Source: Usnea hakonensis
Lineage: Eukaryota; Ascomycota; Lecanoromycetes; Lecanorales; Parmeliaceae
NCBI GenBank assembly: GCA_013423325.1
Contig: BLJB01000014.1
Span: 62,001 to 126,000 of the forward strand
Direction of reading: 5' to 3'
DNA: 64,000 bases
In this document: positions 22,706 through 31,878 of the stretch, one piece after another
Position numbering within the stretch: the stretch's first letter is position 1
Layout: each line of letters begins with the position of its first letter
Program-made: the position numbers and the translations under genes
The notes under the pieces: generated by a model
What the model saw: only the letters and a program-made list of their open reading frames with translations
Told to the model about the DNA's origin: nothing
The model's database searches: none

Positions 22706-24586
22706 ATGGCTGCTCGCTTTCTGACCTACCTCTTGCTCCTCGACCACTCACTCCTCAGTCTAGCCCAGGGACCGGAACCTCTACAAGTCCCCGCTTCTCC
22801 TACTCTCTACGGTCCGGACGGACCTTGGCAGGCGGTATCTGTCCAACTGGGCACTCCAACCCAGGATTTGGACCTCTTTCCGGGCGGAGTCTTCCAATCC
22901 AATGTACTCACGAACCAGCTATGCCAAGACAAGAGTTCAATGCCTTGCGGAACCAGGACCTTTTTCGATCCTAGTAACTCTAGCTCGATAGATAACACTT
23001 CCATTAGCTTTGGGGATTCGTCTACAAAATCTACAAGTGGGTGGACCTATGGTGCAATGTTACTCTATCACAGTAAAGAGAAATCCATACGCGAAACGCT
23101 ACAGATTGCGGGTCAGACTGTGGTGGACTTCGACGTGGCGACGTACCCCGAAATTTCAATGGTATATCCGGACGGGAACTATCCTCTGCAGATCGGCACG
23201 CTGTCATTGGGTCCTACCGTCAACCAATCTTTCGGTGAAACTTCCTCAAAAAGGTCTGCCGTCACTATGTCTTCGTTCAATTCAAGTCAAAGTCTTGGCC
23301 TCAACCAGCCTTTTTCCAACCCCCCCCCCATTAGCGCGAGTCTCGTCCCCGGGTATCTTGCTTCGCAAGATGTTATACCATCCAACGCCTTTGGACTCCA
23401 CGTTGGTATTGCAGCGGCAGCACTCAAATTGGAGCTTTCCCTCTGGTTGGGAGGATACGACGCTTCCAGAATAGCTGGACCAGTCTCTTCTCAGTCAATA
23501 CAAGACGACGCCGCCAGCGAATTTGTCATCGACCTCCTTGATATAGGTATTGGCGTTGATAATGGCGGAACGCCATTCTCATTCTCGTCTCAATATGGCC
23601 TTCTAAGTGCAGGAAACTCGTCGATATCAAGAGAGCAGAGTCTACCCGTACTCATGAATCCCACCGCTCCATACCTGTATCTTCCCAGCAGCACCTGTGC
23701 TGCCATTGCAAAGATTCTTCCTGTTACATATAATGCGGGCAAAGCTCTGTACTTCTGGGACGTCACTGACGCTCAGTATGCGAGGATTGTAGAATCACCG
23801 ACATTTCTCAGCTTTATCTTTCGCGGCAACGACGGAAACTTGACTATCAACGTCCCTTTCTCGCTCCTCAATCTTACGCTTCAGAACCCTCTCGTCTCTA
23901 CACCTACCCCTTACTTCCCCTGCCAGCCGCCCCAAGCCCCAGCCACCTCCACCACTTACTACTCGCTCGGACGTGCTTTTTTGCAAGCCGCCTTCATTGG
24001 CGTTCAATGGGATGGTCAGGGACTAGGCGAATGGTATCTCGCCCAAGCGCCGGGCCCTAACACGGACACAAACCCGCAGAGCAAGCCTTTCACCAACGGA
24101 TCTCCACCAGTCGGTCTCACGACCGATTGGGCTGGGACTTGGAAGGGCTTCTGGACGGCTCTACCCACCCCTCTGTCTCTCTCTACCTCTCGGGCCCCCT
24201 CACCAACAAACACGACCGTCCCAACACAACGGAATACTGCGTCAGCACAGTTAAAGCATAGAATGTCAGGTGGTGCCATCGCTGGAACAACGATCGGGGC
24301 GGGCGCCATCGCGCTAGCCGCCACTGGCTTTTCTATCATGCTCTTCCGACGCAGAAGAGGCAGACACCCCCAAACGCCGCGGCGTAGCTGGGAGCAAAAA
24401 AACCAGGCGCACATTCCACTGACCCCGCCTCGTCGGTACTGGGAAAGAGCCGGAGGGTCCGTAAACGGGGAGCATAGAGATCAGATGGACGTTCCACTAG
24501 CCCATCCTCAGCAGTGGGAAAGAGCCGGAGGGTCGGTAGAGGAGGTACCAACAGGAAGCGCTGCCAGTGAGCTGCCTGTTTCATGA
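22706..24586 (+). CDS. Membrane-anchored pepsin-like (A1 family) protein lacking catalytic aspartates
   Basis: Single exon, 626 residues from the Met at 22706, chosen because it begins a signal peptide (MAARFLTYLLLLDHSLLSLA); the frame is open further upstream to 22526. The ectodomain follows the A1 fold layout: WQAVSVQLGTPTQDLDLFPG, with CGTRTFFDPSNSSS, then FGDSS...GWTYG, a second-lobe region LWLGGYDASRIAG, and YYSLGRAFLQAAFIGVQWD near its end. The DTG/DSG triplets are absent: the first site reads LFPGG and the second is around LMNPTAPYLYLP. Catalysis is therefore unlikely. A Ser/Thr-rich stalk leads to a membrane span (about residues 527-549), the stop-transfer LFRRRRGRH and a cytosolic tail with two copies of a W-E-R-A-G-G-S-V unit. 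It looks like a surface receptor or adaptor built on a dead protease fold. Confidence 0.85.
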   Translation: MAARFLTYLLLLDHSLLSLAQGPEPLQVPASPTLYGPDGPWQAVSVQLGTPTQDLDLFPGGVFQSNVLTNQLCQDKSSMPCGTRTFFDPSNSSSIDNTSISFGDSSTKSTSGWTYGAMLLYHSKEKSIRETLQIAGQTVVDFDVATYPEISMVYPDGNYPLQIGTLSLGPTVNQSFGETSSKRSAVTMSSFNSSQSLGLNQPFSNPPPISASLVPGYLASQDVIPSNAFGLHVGIAAAALKLELSLWLGGYDASRIAGPVSSQSIQDDAASEFVIDLLDIGIGVDNGGTPFSFSSQYGLLSAGNSSISREQSLPVLMNPTAPYLYLPSSTCAAIAKILPVTYNAGKALYFWDVTDAQYARIVESPTFLSFIFRGNDGNLTINVPFSLLNLTLQNPLVSTPTPYFPCQPPQAPATSTTYYSLGRAFLQAAFIGVQWDGQGLGEWYLAQAPGPNTDTNPQSKPFTNGSPPVGLTTDWAGTWKGFWTALPTPLSLSTSRAPSPTNTTVPTQRNTASAQLKHRMSGGAIAGTTIGAGAIALAATGFSIMLFRRRRGRHPQTPRRSWEQKNQAHIPLTPPRRYWERAGGSVNGEHRDQMDVPLAHPQQWERAGGSVEEVPTGSAASELPVS

Positions 24587-25231
24587 TGGTTGTAGCGCGT
24601 GAGGGAAGGAAACCCATGTCAACAATTCGTCGACGGCGTTCAGCGGGGACCTTACATTAGTGGGGTTTAATAGAAGGAAATATTCGAATTGATAGCGGAG
24701 TCTGGTGCATTTGGTTAACTGGGGTACGTGAGACATTTGTAATCGCAGCATTTAACCATTGCTGCCGACTCAGGAGTAAGCAAGGATCTGAGAAGTGATC
24801 TTGCAGGACCTCGTTTCAGGGTGCCATTTTACCCACTGTGCGCGGAAAAATACAACCCGTCTATGTCGTGCCGAGGTTCTTACAAAACCGGCCTATTAGT
24901 TGAACATATCTATCCTGACATCTCATCTAAATCTCGCGGGCATGACATGGCTGTTACTCGCGCAGATTCCACAATAAAGGCTGCGTGACGGCTTCTTTCT
25001 TGCGTTTGAAATACTTGCGTTGAAGCTGATCAGCATAGGTAGTATATCTACCTCGAGAATATCCACCATTATAGCTTTCCTCCAGATAGATCTACGATCC
25101 GATGATGAGAAATGATAGGGTCACCTCAACAGCGCTTTTCAAACTACCCTTAAGGGCTACAAGTACGTAGTCCCCATTGAAGCGCTACGTGAGGCGGTGG
25201 GGGTGTGGGGGATATTTGTCTTTGTGCCGAC
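24587..25231. other. Intergenic, no supported gene
   Basis: Three-prime flank of the protease-like gene. Nothing beyond short chance frames is seen. Confidence 0.5.
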
Positions 25232-25690
25232 GATTAGCATCTTCCTGTACGTCTTACCCTCTCCGTGGCCTACGATCTTTACCCGTCCTCCGTTGGACTT
25301 CTCTCCCATGGGCCGGCGCTTAGGAGTCAGTAAAGCTCGGCAGGACATCAAAGTATCTATGGACTTTTTAACAAATGCATTTTTAGACAACTGTGTGCTC
25401 GCAAAATTCGAAACCCCTCTAAGAAGAGGAATTTCAACATCCAATACTTTCTCTTAAGTGTAGTCCAAGCTATAGCGATCCGAAGAAAGGGGTGTCCTTT
25501 ATATTTCGATCAGATTATTCGACCCGACTGACCCATGGGATACGGTACTATACCTACCTCACACTTTTCTAAAAAGCTGTACTTCTATACTACCATCATC
25601 AACGCAGAGCCTTCACGGGAACATCACTGCCCTGTCCGACCTGCAGCCAAGGCGGTGCAGGCTATCAACTAGCATAAGCGATACCATGGG
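25232..25690 (-). pseudogene. Decayed copy of part of the Gnt1-like gene
   Basis: Two blocks resemble the intact Gnt1-like gene in the same orientation. Block 25232-25303 aligns with 21008-21080, sharing ATTAGCAT, CTACGATC/GTACGATC-like and GTCCTCCG(C/T)TGGACTTCT stretches. Block 25575-25690 aligns with 21126-21235, sharing CTTCT(G/A)TACTA, ACATCA and GCGGTGCAGGCT-like stretches. The first block includes the last bases of exon 1 and most of intron 1 of the intact gene, so the copy arose at DNA level. About 220 extra bases separate the two blocks compared with the intact gene. There is no open frame across it. Confidence 0.7.
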
Positions 25691-26298
25691 TCACTATACA
25701 TCGCCACTCATCCTGCAGGCAGATCAGATTACTGGCGAAACCAAGGCTGAGTGCCGCGCGGCCCCCATTTAGAGCCCCTATCCTTTGGCTTAGGTCATCA
25801 GGGGCACTACTTTCGTACCTCGTACGAATGATACTCCCTGCTATTTCCTGTAGATGCTTGGCTCATGACTGCTTTGATCTAGACGAAGTAACGCGGTGGT
25901 ACGGAAAAGTATTTACTGTGAACGATTGCAGACGTAAGCTTCAAGTGCACTTTGGAGCCTCGTATTAGGGAAATTGAATTGGGTCCTGCTTCATTAGAAT
26001 TGCGTGGCCGATAATTTTAGCAAGATAAGCTGAGGCAAATAACTCAGCCTGACTTGTCATTATCAACAAAGATTGGTAGGTTGTAAGGGCAAAGGAGTGG
26101 TAAAGCCGGGCTGAGAGCGGCACGATTACATGCAGGTGCAACGCCTGGGAAACAGCACCACGAGGCTGTATTTGATGTGATTCAACCTGCAGCTCGCCGT
26201 CAGCCTCGCCCACATCTTTATAAATAGAACAGATCTTCATATACTGTCTATTAATAGTACAAGCCTTGAAATTTCAGCCTTGCTTCCGTGCCGCAACC
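25691..26298. other. Intergenic, no supported gene
   Basis: Upstream region of the small surface-protein gene at 26299. A minus-strand frame at 26240-25965 shows no motif. Promoter elements of the downstream gene should lie here. Confidence 0.4.
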
Positions 26299-27232
26299 AT
26301 GATCGCGTCAATATTATCCTTGGTCGCTTTTGGTATCCGATCAGGGCTTGCGTTCAATTCTACATGTTACGGACCACCGTACGACGGTGGTGGTTCCAAC
26401 GGTCCTTACGCGTCTGGACATAGTCCCTGTACCCAGAAGTCGAACGATGAAGAAGCATGTGCATGCTGTGGTTACTCTGATGGGTCGATTTGCTTATCAA
26501 ATGGACTGTGCTTCGTCCCTGCAAACAATACCATGATGCAGGGAAGTTGCACCGATCCGACTTGGCAATCGCCTAACTGCCCCAACCCCGAGAACAGATG
26601 CGTTGGTAAGTGCTCCGTCTTCTCTTTGTACTGCTCGGCTTTGACGAGAGATTAGACAGCAACCTCCATATCTGCGACTCCTCGGCCGACGATATACCCG
26701 CAGCTAGCGATGCTGGTGGACTGTGGTATTGCGGTACGCCAACACAGTCTTGTAATGAAGTGGAAGTCCACCCTTTGGAATTGAGCCTGGATTCTTCGCC
26801 GACTTCAGAAATTTCTCCAGTTCTTCATCCGCTGCAACCACCTCTACGACCTCGACCGCTGCGACCGCCTCTACAAAGTCAAACGCAAAAACCTCAAACT
26901 TATCTTTTACAACAGACGCTGCTGCAAATACGACAGCTACACCGCGTACACCAGAGCCCTCTTGCCCTCCTCAGACTGACATCAAACATATTTTTTGGGG
27001 GGGAAATATCGCTGCGATAGTGCTCGGTGCTGTTTGTGCAGTGCTGATCGCACTTGACATCTACATGTTGTTCTTCCGACGCAGAAGCGGTGGAAGTCCT
27101 AGAGCAGTCCAGACGTCGATGCGAGCGAAACAAAGCGGCAAGGAAGGTGGTGAGCTAGACGGACGTCCGAAAATGGCGGGACCTATCCGTGAGCTACCTG
27201 CTAGTAGATATAGCCATGTGGAGCTTCAGTAA
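26299..27232 (+). CDS. Small Cys-rich single-pass surface protein
   Basis: The start at 26299 has a favourable context (CAACC before ATG) and begins a signal peptide (MIASILSLVAFGIRSGLAF). Exon 1 ends at 26605; a 50-base intron (GTAAGT...GATTAG) leads to 26656. The ectodomain has about ten cysteines: STCYGPPYDGG, ACACCGYSDGSICLSNGLC, CTDPTWQSPNCP, then CDSSADD and GGLWYCG. A Ser/Thr-rich stalk (from about 26822) leads to a membrane span (about 27003-27078) and the basic stop-transfer FFRRRSGGS, with a short cytosolic tail. The last exon is in another frame from exon 2, so a second, phase 2 intron must lie between about 26723 and 26820; its exact ends are not settled. Ligand and role are unknown; the layout suggests surface sensing or adhesion. 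Confidence 0.7.
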
Positions 27233-27604
27233 ATGCTTGGTCCTCATGGCGGTGGGTGAAGATGTGATTAGAGGGTTATCCGAGAGCTGAGTCTCAAGAG
27301 CGGGAGTGTATGCATTATGATGTGAGGGAGGGATGGTACGTGAAACAACAGATACTGGTCTAATGACGATGTATCTACTTAAACCCTCCACCGCTGGGTC
27401 TCCGCGGTTCAACAGATATATATATATCATCTTTTCTATCGCCTCTAACACGATAGGTTCAGTCCATGGCTCTCAACTAACAAATAAGTTCAAGATCAAT
27501 TAGTATGTTCCTAGTAACCGACTTAGACAACAATCGGCTATGCCCGTCCCAATCCAAACATCAGGCAGTCACGCACCACTCGTTAGATGGTAGATCATTT
27601 GAGG

Positions 27605-27680
27605 ACTCCAGCTCCAAGCGGAAGTACAGCACCCGGCCCTCGAGGCCTGCACCAGTAGGGGATCAACTTGTATTAAAATT
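27605..27680 (-). pseudogene. Short decayed Gnt1-like exon fragment
   Basis: About 60-70 bases resemble exon 2 of the intact Gnt1-like gene at 20795-20860: both share ACCCGGCCCTCGA and CCAGTAGG at matching spacing, in the same orientation. The corresponding protein part is the segment just after MPRAYWL. Its position relative to the other relic is inverted compared with the gene's own order, so this is either a second decayed copy or a rearranged piece. Confidence 0.5.
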
Positions 27681-28495
27681 GGAAGATTTAAGGGTCTTGA
27701 TGGACACTGGAGAATAACCTTGCAGGACGTTGAGCCTGTTTTTCTGGGCGTTTGGGGGCTGCGTTAATGATTCTCGCAAATATGCTTGGAAGCTCGGCGG
27801 GATAAGCCACTTCATAGGATTGAAGAATGTAAATCTACCCTGCAGCAGGTAAGCAAACTTCCAATATACCGCACGCCCTCAGCTTTGCGCCGCTGACTAT
27901 ATGTACGCAGGCATCCTACGCCCAATAAACGATCGAGCCGATGTTGCCCGCGTGCAATCTCCGTTTCGTGCAGCGCGGTATGGAAAATTCGCCCGCTGAA
28001 GGCTACCATTTAAGGAACTAAGGGATACATTAAATCTCGTCCCATCACGAAAGATGGCGGAATATTGCGCGAAGTCCAAGCCGTTATATCGGTGTTGGCC
28101 AGATACTCGATAGGGGTTCGAGGAAATGTATTTGATGCCATATTGCTATTCCTTCTTACCATTGATACCTCCCTCTGCTGACATGCATTAGCGCAACGGA
28201 GTTGATCGCTCAGGTGCCTATTTGAGGACTGTGTATGCTGCGAAAGGACTTTTTTTGGTTGTTGGAGAAGCGTGATTGCTTGGTTCCATGGTTAAAAGAT
28301 TAGCATGCAGCTCTGCGTCGTTCCTTATTGATTATAGCTTGGTTTGGATTGAGGGTAGGTAAGAGTATAGGTGAGAGTATAGAAAAGGATTCTAGGAGCC
28401 GACGACCCCCTTTGACAGCGTTGAGTCGAATCATCCTCTCATCCTCAAAACCAGCTACATCCACTACAGTAGTTGCCTACATCCCCACACATCTT

Positions 28496-28498
<3 letters not shown>

Positions 28499-28549
<51 letters not shown>

Positions 28550-28565
28550 ACCCCCCCCCCCCCCC
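28499..28565. repeat. Poly-C tract ending in an assembly gap
   Basis: About 65 C with a single A, directly followed by NN at 28566-28567. Length is unreliable. Confidence 0.9.
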
Positions 28566-28567
28566 NN
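28566..28567. other. Assembly gap (NN) with duplicated flanks
   Basis: The about 35 bases before the C run (28466-28500, starting ACAGTAGTTGCC) recur immediately after the gap (28568-28604) with two or three changes, followed again by a C run. This looks like one locus represented twice at a contig join. Confidence 0.9.
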
Positions 28568-30010
28568 ACAGTAGTTGCCCACATCCCCCCCCATCTTTCC
28601 CCCCCCCCCCCCTTGCAACCTCCAGCTCGTCTCATCATCCTCCCCCTCCGTAATCGACTCACCGCCAGCCATGGATTTTGCAGCGATATCTACAGAGGCC
28701 AAAGTTGGCATTGACAGATACGTGCCCTTTGGAAAGGGGTCTTGCAATTTAGCGACAACCTCGTTATCTATCGTTCTAGGACTGACTTTGGAGTTCATCT
28801 ACCTAGTCTCTAGGTAGGCTAGGGTGGAGAGTAAGACGGAGGTGAGAGGCGAAAAGGGCAAGGGCTCGGGTGGTAGAGAGTATGTGGGAACGATGGGATG
28901 GGTTGTGTGAACGTACCTGGATCTAGGGATGTTGTTGTCTAGTAAGGATTCTCGTTCGAAACTGAAAGTCTAGAACAACCTCACCCCCTTCCTTCCTTCC
29001 TTGCCAATCCTCCCCTTCCGCTACAGCCACAGCCACTATCTCCATCCCCGTTCCCATCCCAGTACCCTTCCCACATAACGCTAATACCCCCCCCCCCCCT
29101 CCAATACAAGATCCCCCCACCAAACATAAAACCCACCCTCCCCCCTCCCTCCTCCAGAACGCAAAACCGCACGGCCCAAACGAGGCACATCATCCCACCT
29201 AGAGCGTTCTTATCATATCAACCACCACTCTTTTTTTTTTTTTTTTTTTTTTGAAGACTGTTNNCCCCTCCCCCCCCCCCCCCCTTTTTTTTTTTTTTTT
29301 TTTTGGAAGACTGGTGCGCGATGTTCGCTGCGTAGATGCGCTGGACGACTCATCCGGTGCGGTATGTGCCGCGGATGATGATGGGGAGGATCGATTGGCG
29401 AAAGGTGTCGCGCTGTCATGGCTGAAGGATTGATTTAGCCTCGCGGATGTGTTGGAAGTTAGGGGAGGGGGATGGGGAGATTAGAGGGATGCTGGGTAGA
29501 TGTTGGTGTAGGTAATTGGGATTGATGTCGTGCTGATGGGATGGTGAGAGGGGGGGGGAGCGTTCTTGAAGATAGTGCTGGTGGGGATGGAAGGGAGGGG
29601 AGTAGAAGTAGTAGTAGTGGATGTGGTTGAATGTGTTGTATATTGAGATATATCGCTGGCGGGGATGGAAGAAAGGGATTTGGAAGCTGCGGCGGTGTAT
29701 CTTTTTGACGGTGGTACACATTGAGCCAGCATTTGGCGGGGGGGAAAAATCATCGCTAGTAACATTTTGTCGTGGTTTTCTGTTGGAGGTAAGTAAGAGA
29801 TTTAGCACCTTTCATTTTGACTAGGCTCATCAATATCATCGTCTACTTTGGAGATGTAACTTTTAGAGATATAGAAAATATCTGTGTGCTGGATACTAGG
29901 TGTGGTCATGCTGAAAGCCGTCTTCCCCCAACTCCCTGAACCTCCCATGGCTAATCAGCGGTATTGCAATATCGCTCATTGTCAGACACATTGTCACCGC
30001 CATCATAGCC
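28568..30010. other. Intergenic low-complexity region
   Basis: C-, T- and G-rich sequence with a second tiny gap at 29263. The open frames here (Pro-, Gly- or Ser-rich) follow base composition and show no start context, domain or splice support. I see no gene. Confidence 0.6.
29263..29264. other. Assembly gap (NN) with duplicated flanks
   Basis: A T run followed by GAAGACTG lies left of the gap, and a T run followed by GGAAGACTG lies right of it (about 29305-29313). As at 28566, this suggests that two contig ends of the same sequence were placed side by side. Confidence 0.85.
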
Positions 30011-30854
30011 TCATTGCGTGATGCGCAATTGGTTCACGAAACCAAGGCCGGCTGATTGACCGGCGAATCGGAAAGCGCCACAACTCTCACTTTCCAGGTG
30101 ATTAACCAATCCGCTCAGCGCAGTGTACTCCTTCTTGCACCTCGGGCAATGATAGATCCGTCGTTCATGTGCGGGGCTAGCGAGATGTTGATTCAGGCTC
30201 GATAGGTTGTTGAATCCTTTGGAACAGAAGTAGCACCGATAGAACGACCCGTCCCATGAAGCTTGGCTCGCAATGTTAGTCGTTCTTGAATCTTCCTCAT
30301 ACCATCCGATCTGCTTGTTGGTGAAGACATGATTTGGGTCAACATCGCGGCAATACTGGTTGATCTTTTGGCGGTTGATGCCGGATGTACAGCTGCCGGA
30401 CTCCAAGTGCAGACAGACGCCGGTCAGATTGGCGAATTTGTTCGAGCACCAAGGGCACTTGACATTCTTTCCGACATGGACTGATGATTTGAGGTGCTAT
30501 GGTTGTCTTGTCACTTACGTGTGGATTTCAAAGGGGGGCGAGAGATACCATGTTCAAGTTGTTGAGACTCATGAATGATCGTTGGCAACCGTAGCAGTAA
30601 TTGGGGGGATGCTCTTCGTCAATGTGTTCTTGGAGGCCATTTTTGCTGGCAAATATGCAGGTACAGTCTTCACAGCCATACCAGTGATTTTCTTTCTCGT
30701 GCTTCAAGCGAAGCCTGCCGTCATGGGTAGGCCATCGAGCGAAACACCAGCGGCATTCAATTTCATTGGAATGAGCGTAGCTGTTGTCAAGATGTTGCCG
30801 AAGAGCTTTGGATTCAAACCATCGACCACAGCATTCGTGCATTGTGGCACGCAA
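30011..30854 (-). CDS. Multi-C2H2 zinc finger protein
   Basis: Two exons, 30854-30549 and 30496-30011, with a 52-base intron (GTATCT...CCATAG), phase 0, give 263 residues. At least six C2H2-like fingers can be read: CCGRWFESKALRQHL...H; ECRWCFARWPTHDGRLRLKH; GCEDCTCIFASKNGLQEH; YCYGCQRSFMSLNNLNMHL, with the intron falling inside this finger; KCPWCSNKFANLTGVCLHLE; and, after a spacer of about 45 residues, RCYFCSKGFNNLSSLNQHL and HCPRCKKEYTALSGLVNHLE. The intron inside a finger and the restored finger confirm the splice. Proteins of this layout in filamentous fungi are presumed nucleic-acid binding; the target is unknown. Confidence 0.88.
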
Positions 30855-31878
30855 GATCTAGGTCGAAAGAGTGATTAACCGTGACGAGTGAAATGTGTTC
30901 TTGCGTCACTTGCGTGTTCTCCTGGCGACACTAGCGCCTTGGCAAGGAATGACGCTAGTAAAGTAAGGTACCTACCCACGTACCGCAGCTTCCCTTTTAT
31001 TTTTGCTCTTTAGCGCACGTATTAACCAAGGAATGGCAGGCGAGATCTGGAAACTACTTTCAACGAGACGCAGCAGTGCTCTTTTTAAACAGGGTTACAA
31101 TAAAGCTATGGCCCATTAACTACAATATCCCTGAGAGATCTCTAGCTAAATGAATGAACAAACGTCAGATATACAACCATGCGAATTGCATAGAAGCAAC
31201 GGCGACACGCATGAAAGGAGCCAGACAAGTGGTAATTATGGTGTGCCTGTGGTAGTAAGTCACAATCACATCATTCCATCCAAAACAAAATGGAAGCCTG
31301 GAAAAGGGTTGCTAACACAAAAGCAAGCACTTGTGATTGATGCTATCGGTGGAGACTGGAATCGGGCCTGTAATGGCGAGATTGACTGTAATGATGAAGA
31401 CGAGGATATCGGTTTCTTGCCAATCTTATAAGTTCTTGTAGATAGTGATTCATGTAGCTGATAAGATATTGTTGTTAGATTTACATTATCGGATGAGAGG
31501 ATCACAAAACTCATGTGCGCAAAGGCAAAGAAAGAGAGAGGCTGCTGTTTGGGTAGTCGATCGGGGTAGTATTTGTCCTATACGTATAGATGTCGCGTTG
31601 TTCTCGAGTTTCTGTGATTTCATCAACGAAGATGCAATTTACTACCTACCAATCATCGTTATCAAGGATATTGAAATACCTATGCAGATCTTCGGGAGCC
31701 TCTGCTGCTTAGTAGGTCTATTATAAGAGTAGCTCTATCTGGTCCAAAGACTTAAGAGACCGCGTTGATCATTCTACGATATCAACACTAATTGTGCGTA
31801 TCTGTGAGAAACAGGTAGGCGTAGAAACCAGAAAATCTGAATGAAAGCCTGGTATGAATTATTTTGGCTTGTTCAGAG
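30855..31878. other. Intergenic, one weak small ORF
   Basis: Holds the promoter of the zinc finger gene and the 3' region of the hydrolase gene. The only candidate is a plus-strand frame at 31150-31431, listed separately. Confidence 0.5.
31150..31431 (+). CDS. Possible small hypothetical protein
   Basis: Open frame of 93 residues with a basic middle (SKTKWKPGKGLLTQKQ) and an acidic tail (CNDEDEDIGFLPIL). No family is recognised, there is no signal peptide, and no intron extends it convincingly. The marked charge change is unusual for random sequence, but that is weak support. Confidence 0.25.
   Translation: MNEQTSDIQPCELHRSNGDTHERSQTSGNYGVPVVVSHNHIIPSKTKWKPGKGLLTQKQALVIDAIGGDWNRACNGEIDCNDEDEDIGFLPIL

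Larger units (their letters stand above)
27233..28565. other. Intergenic with a Gnt1-like fragment
   Basis: No intact gene. It contains the short relic at 27605-27680 and, at its right end, a long C run that precedes an assembly gap. Short frames are not supported. Confidence 0.5.

Noticed and set aside
25157..25444. 95-codon minus-strand frame as a gene
   Set aside because: It overlaps the Gnt1 relic, whose similarity is at DNA level and in another frame.
28328..28817. Proline- and glycine-rich frames
   Set aside because: Follow directly from the C run and cross an assembly gap.
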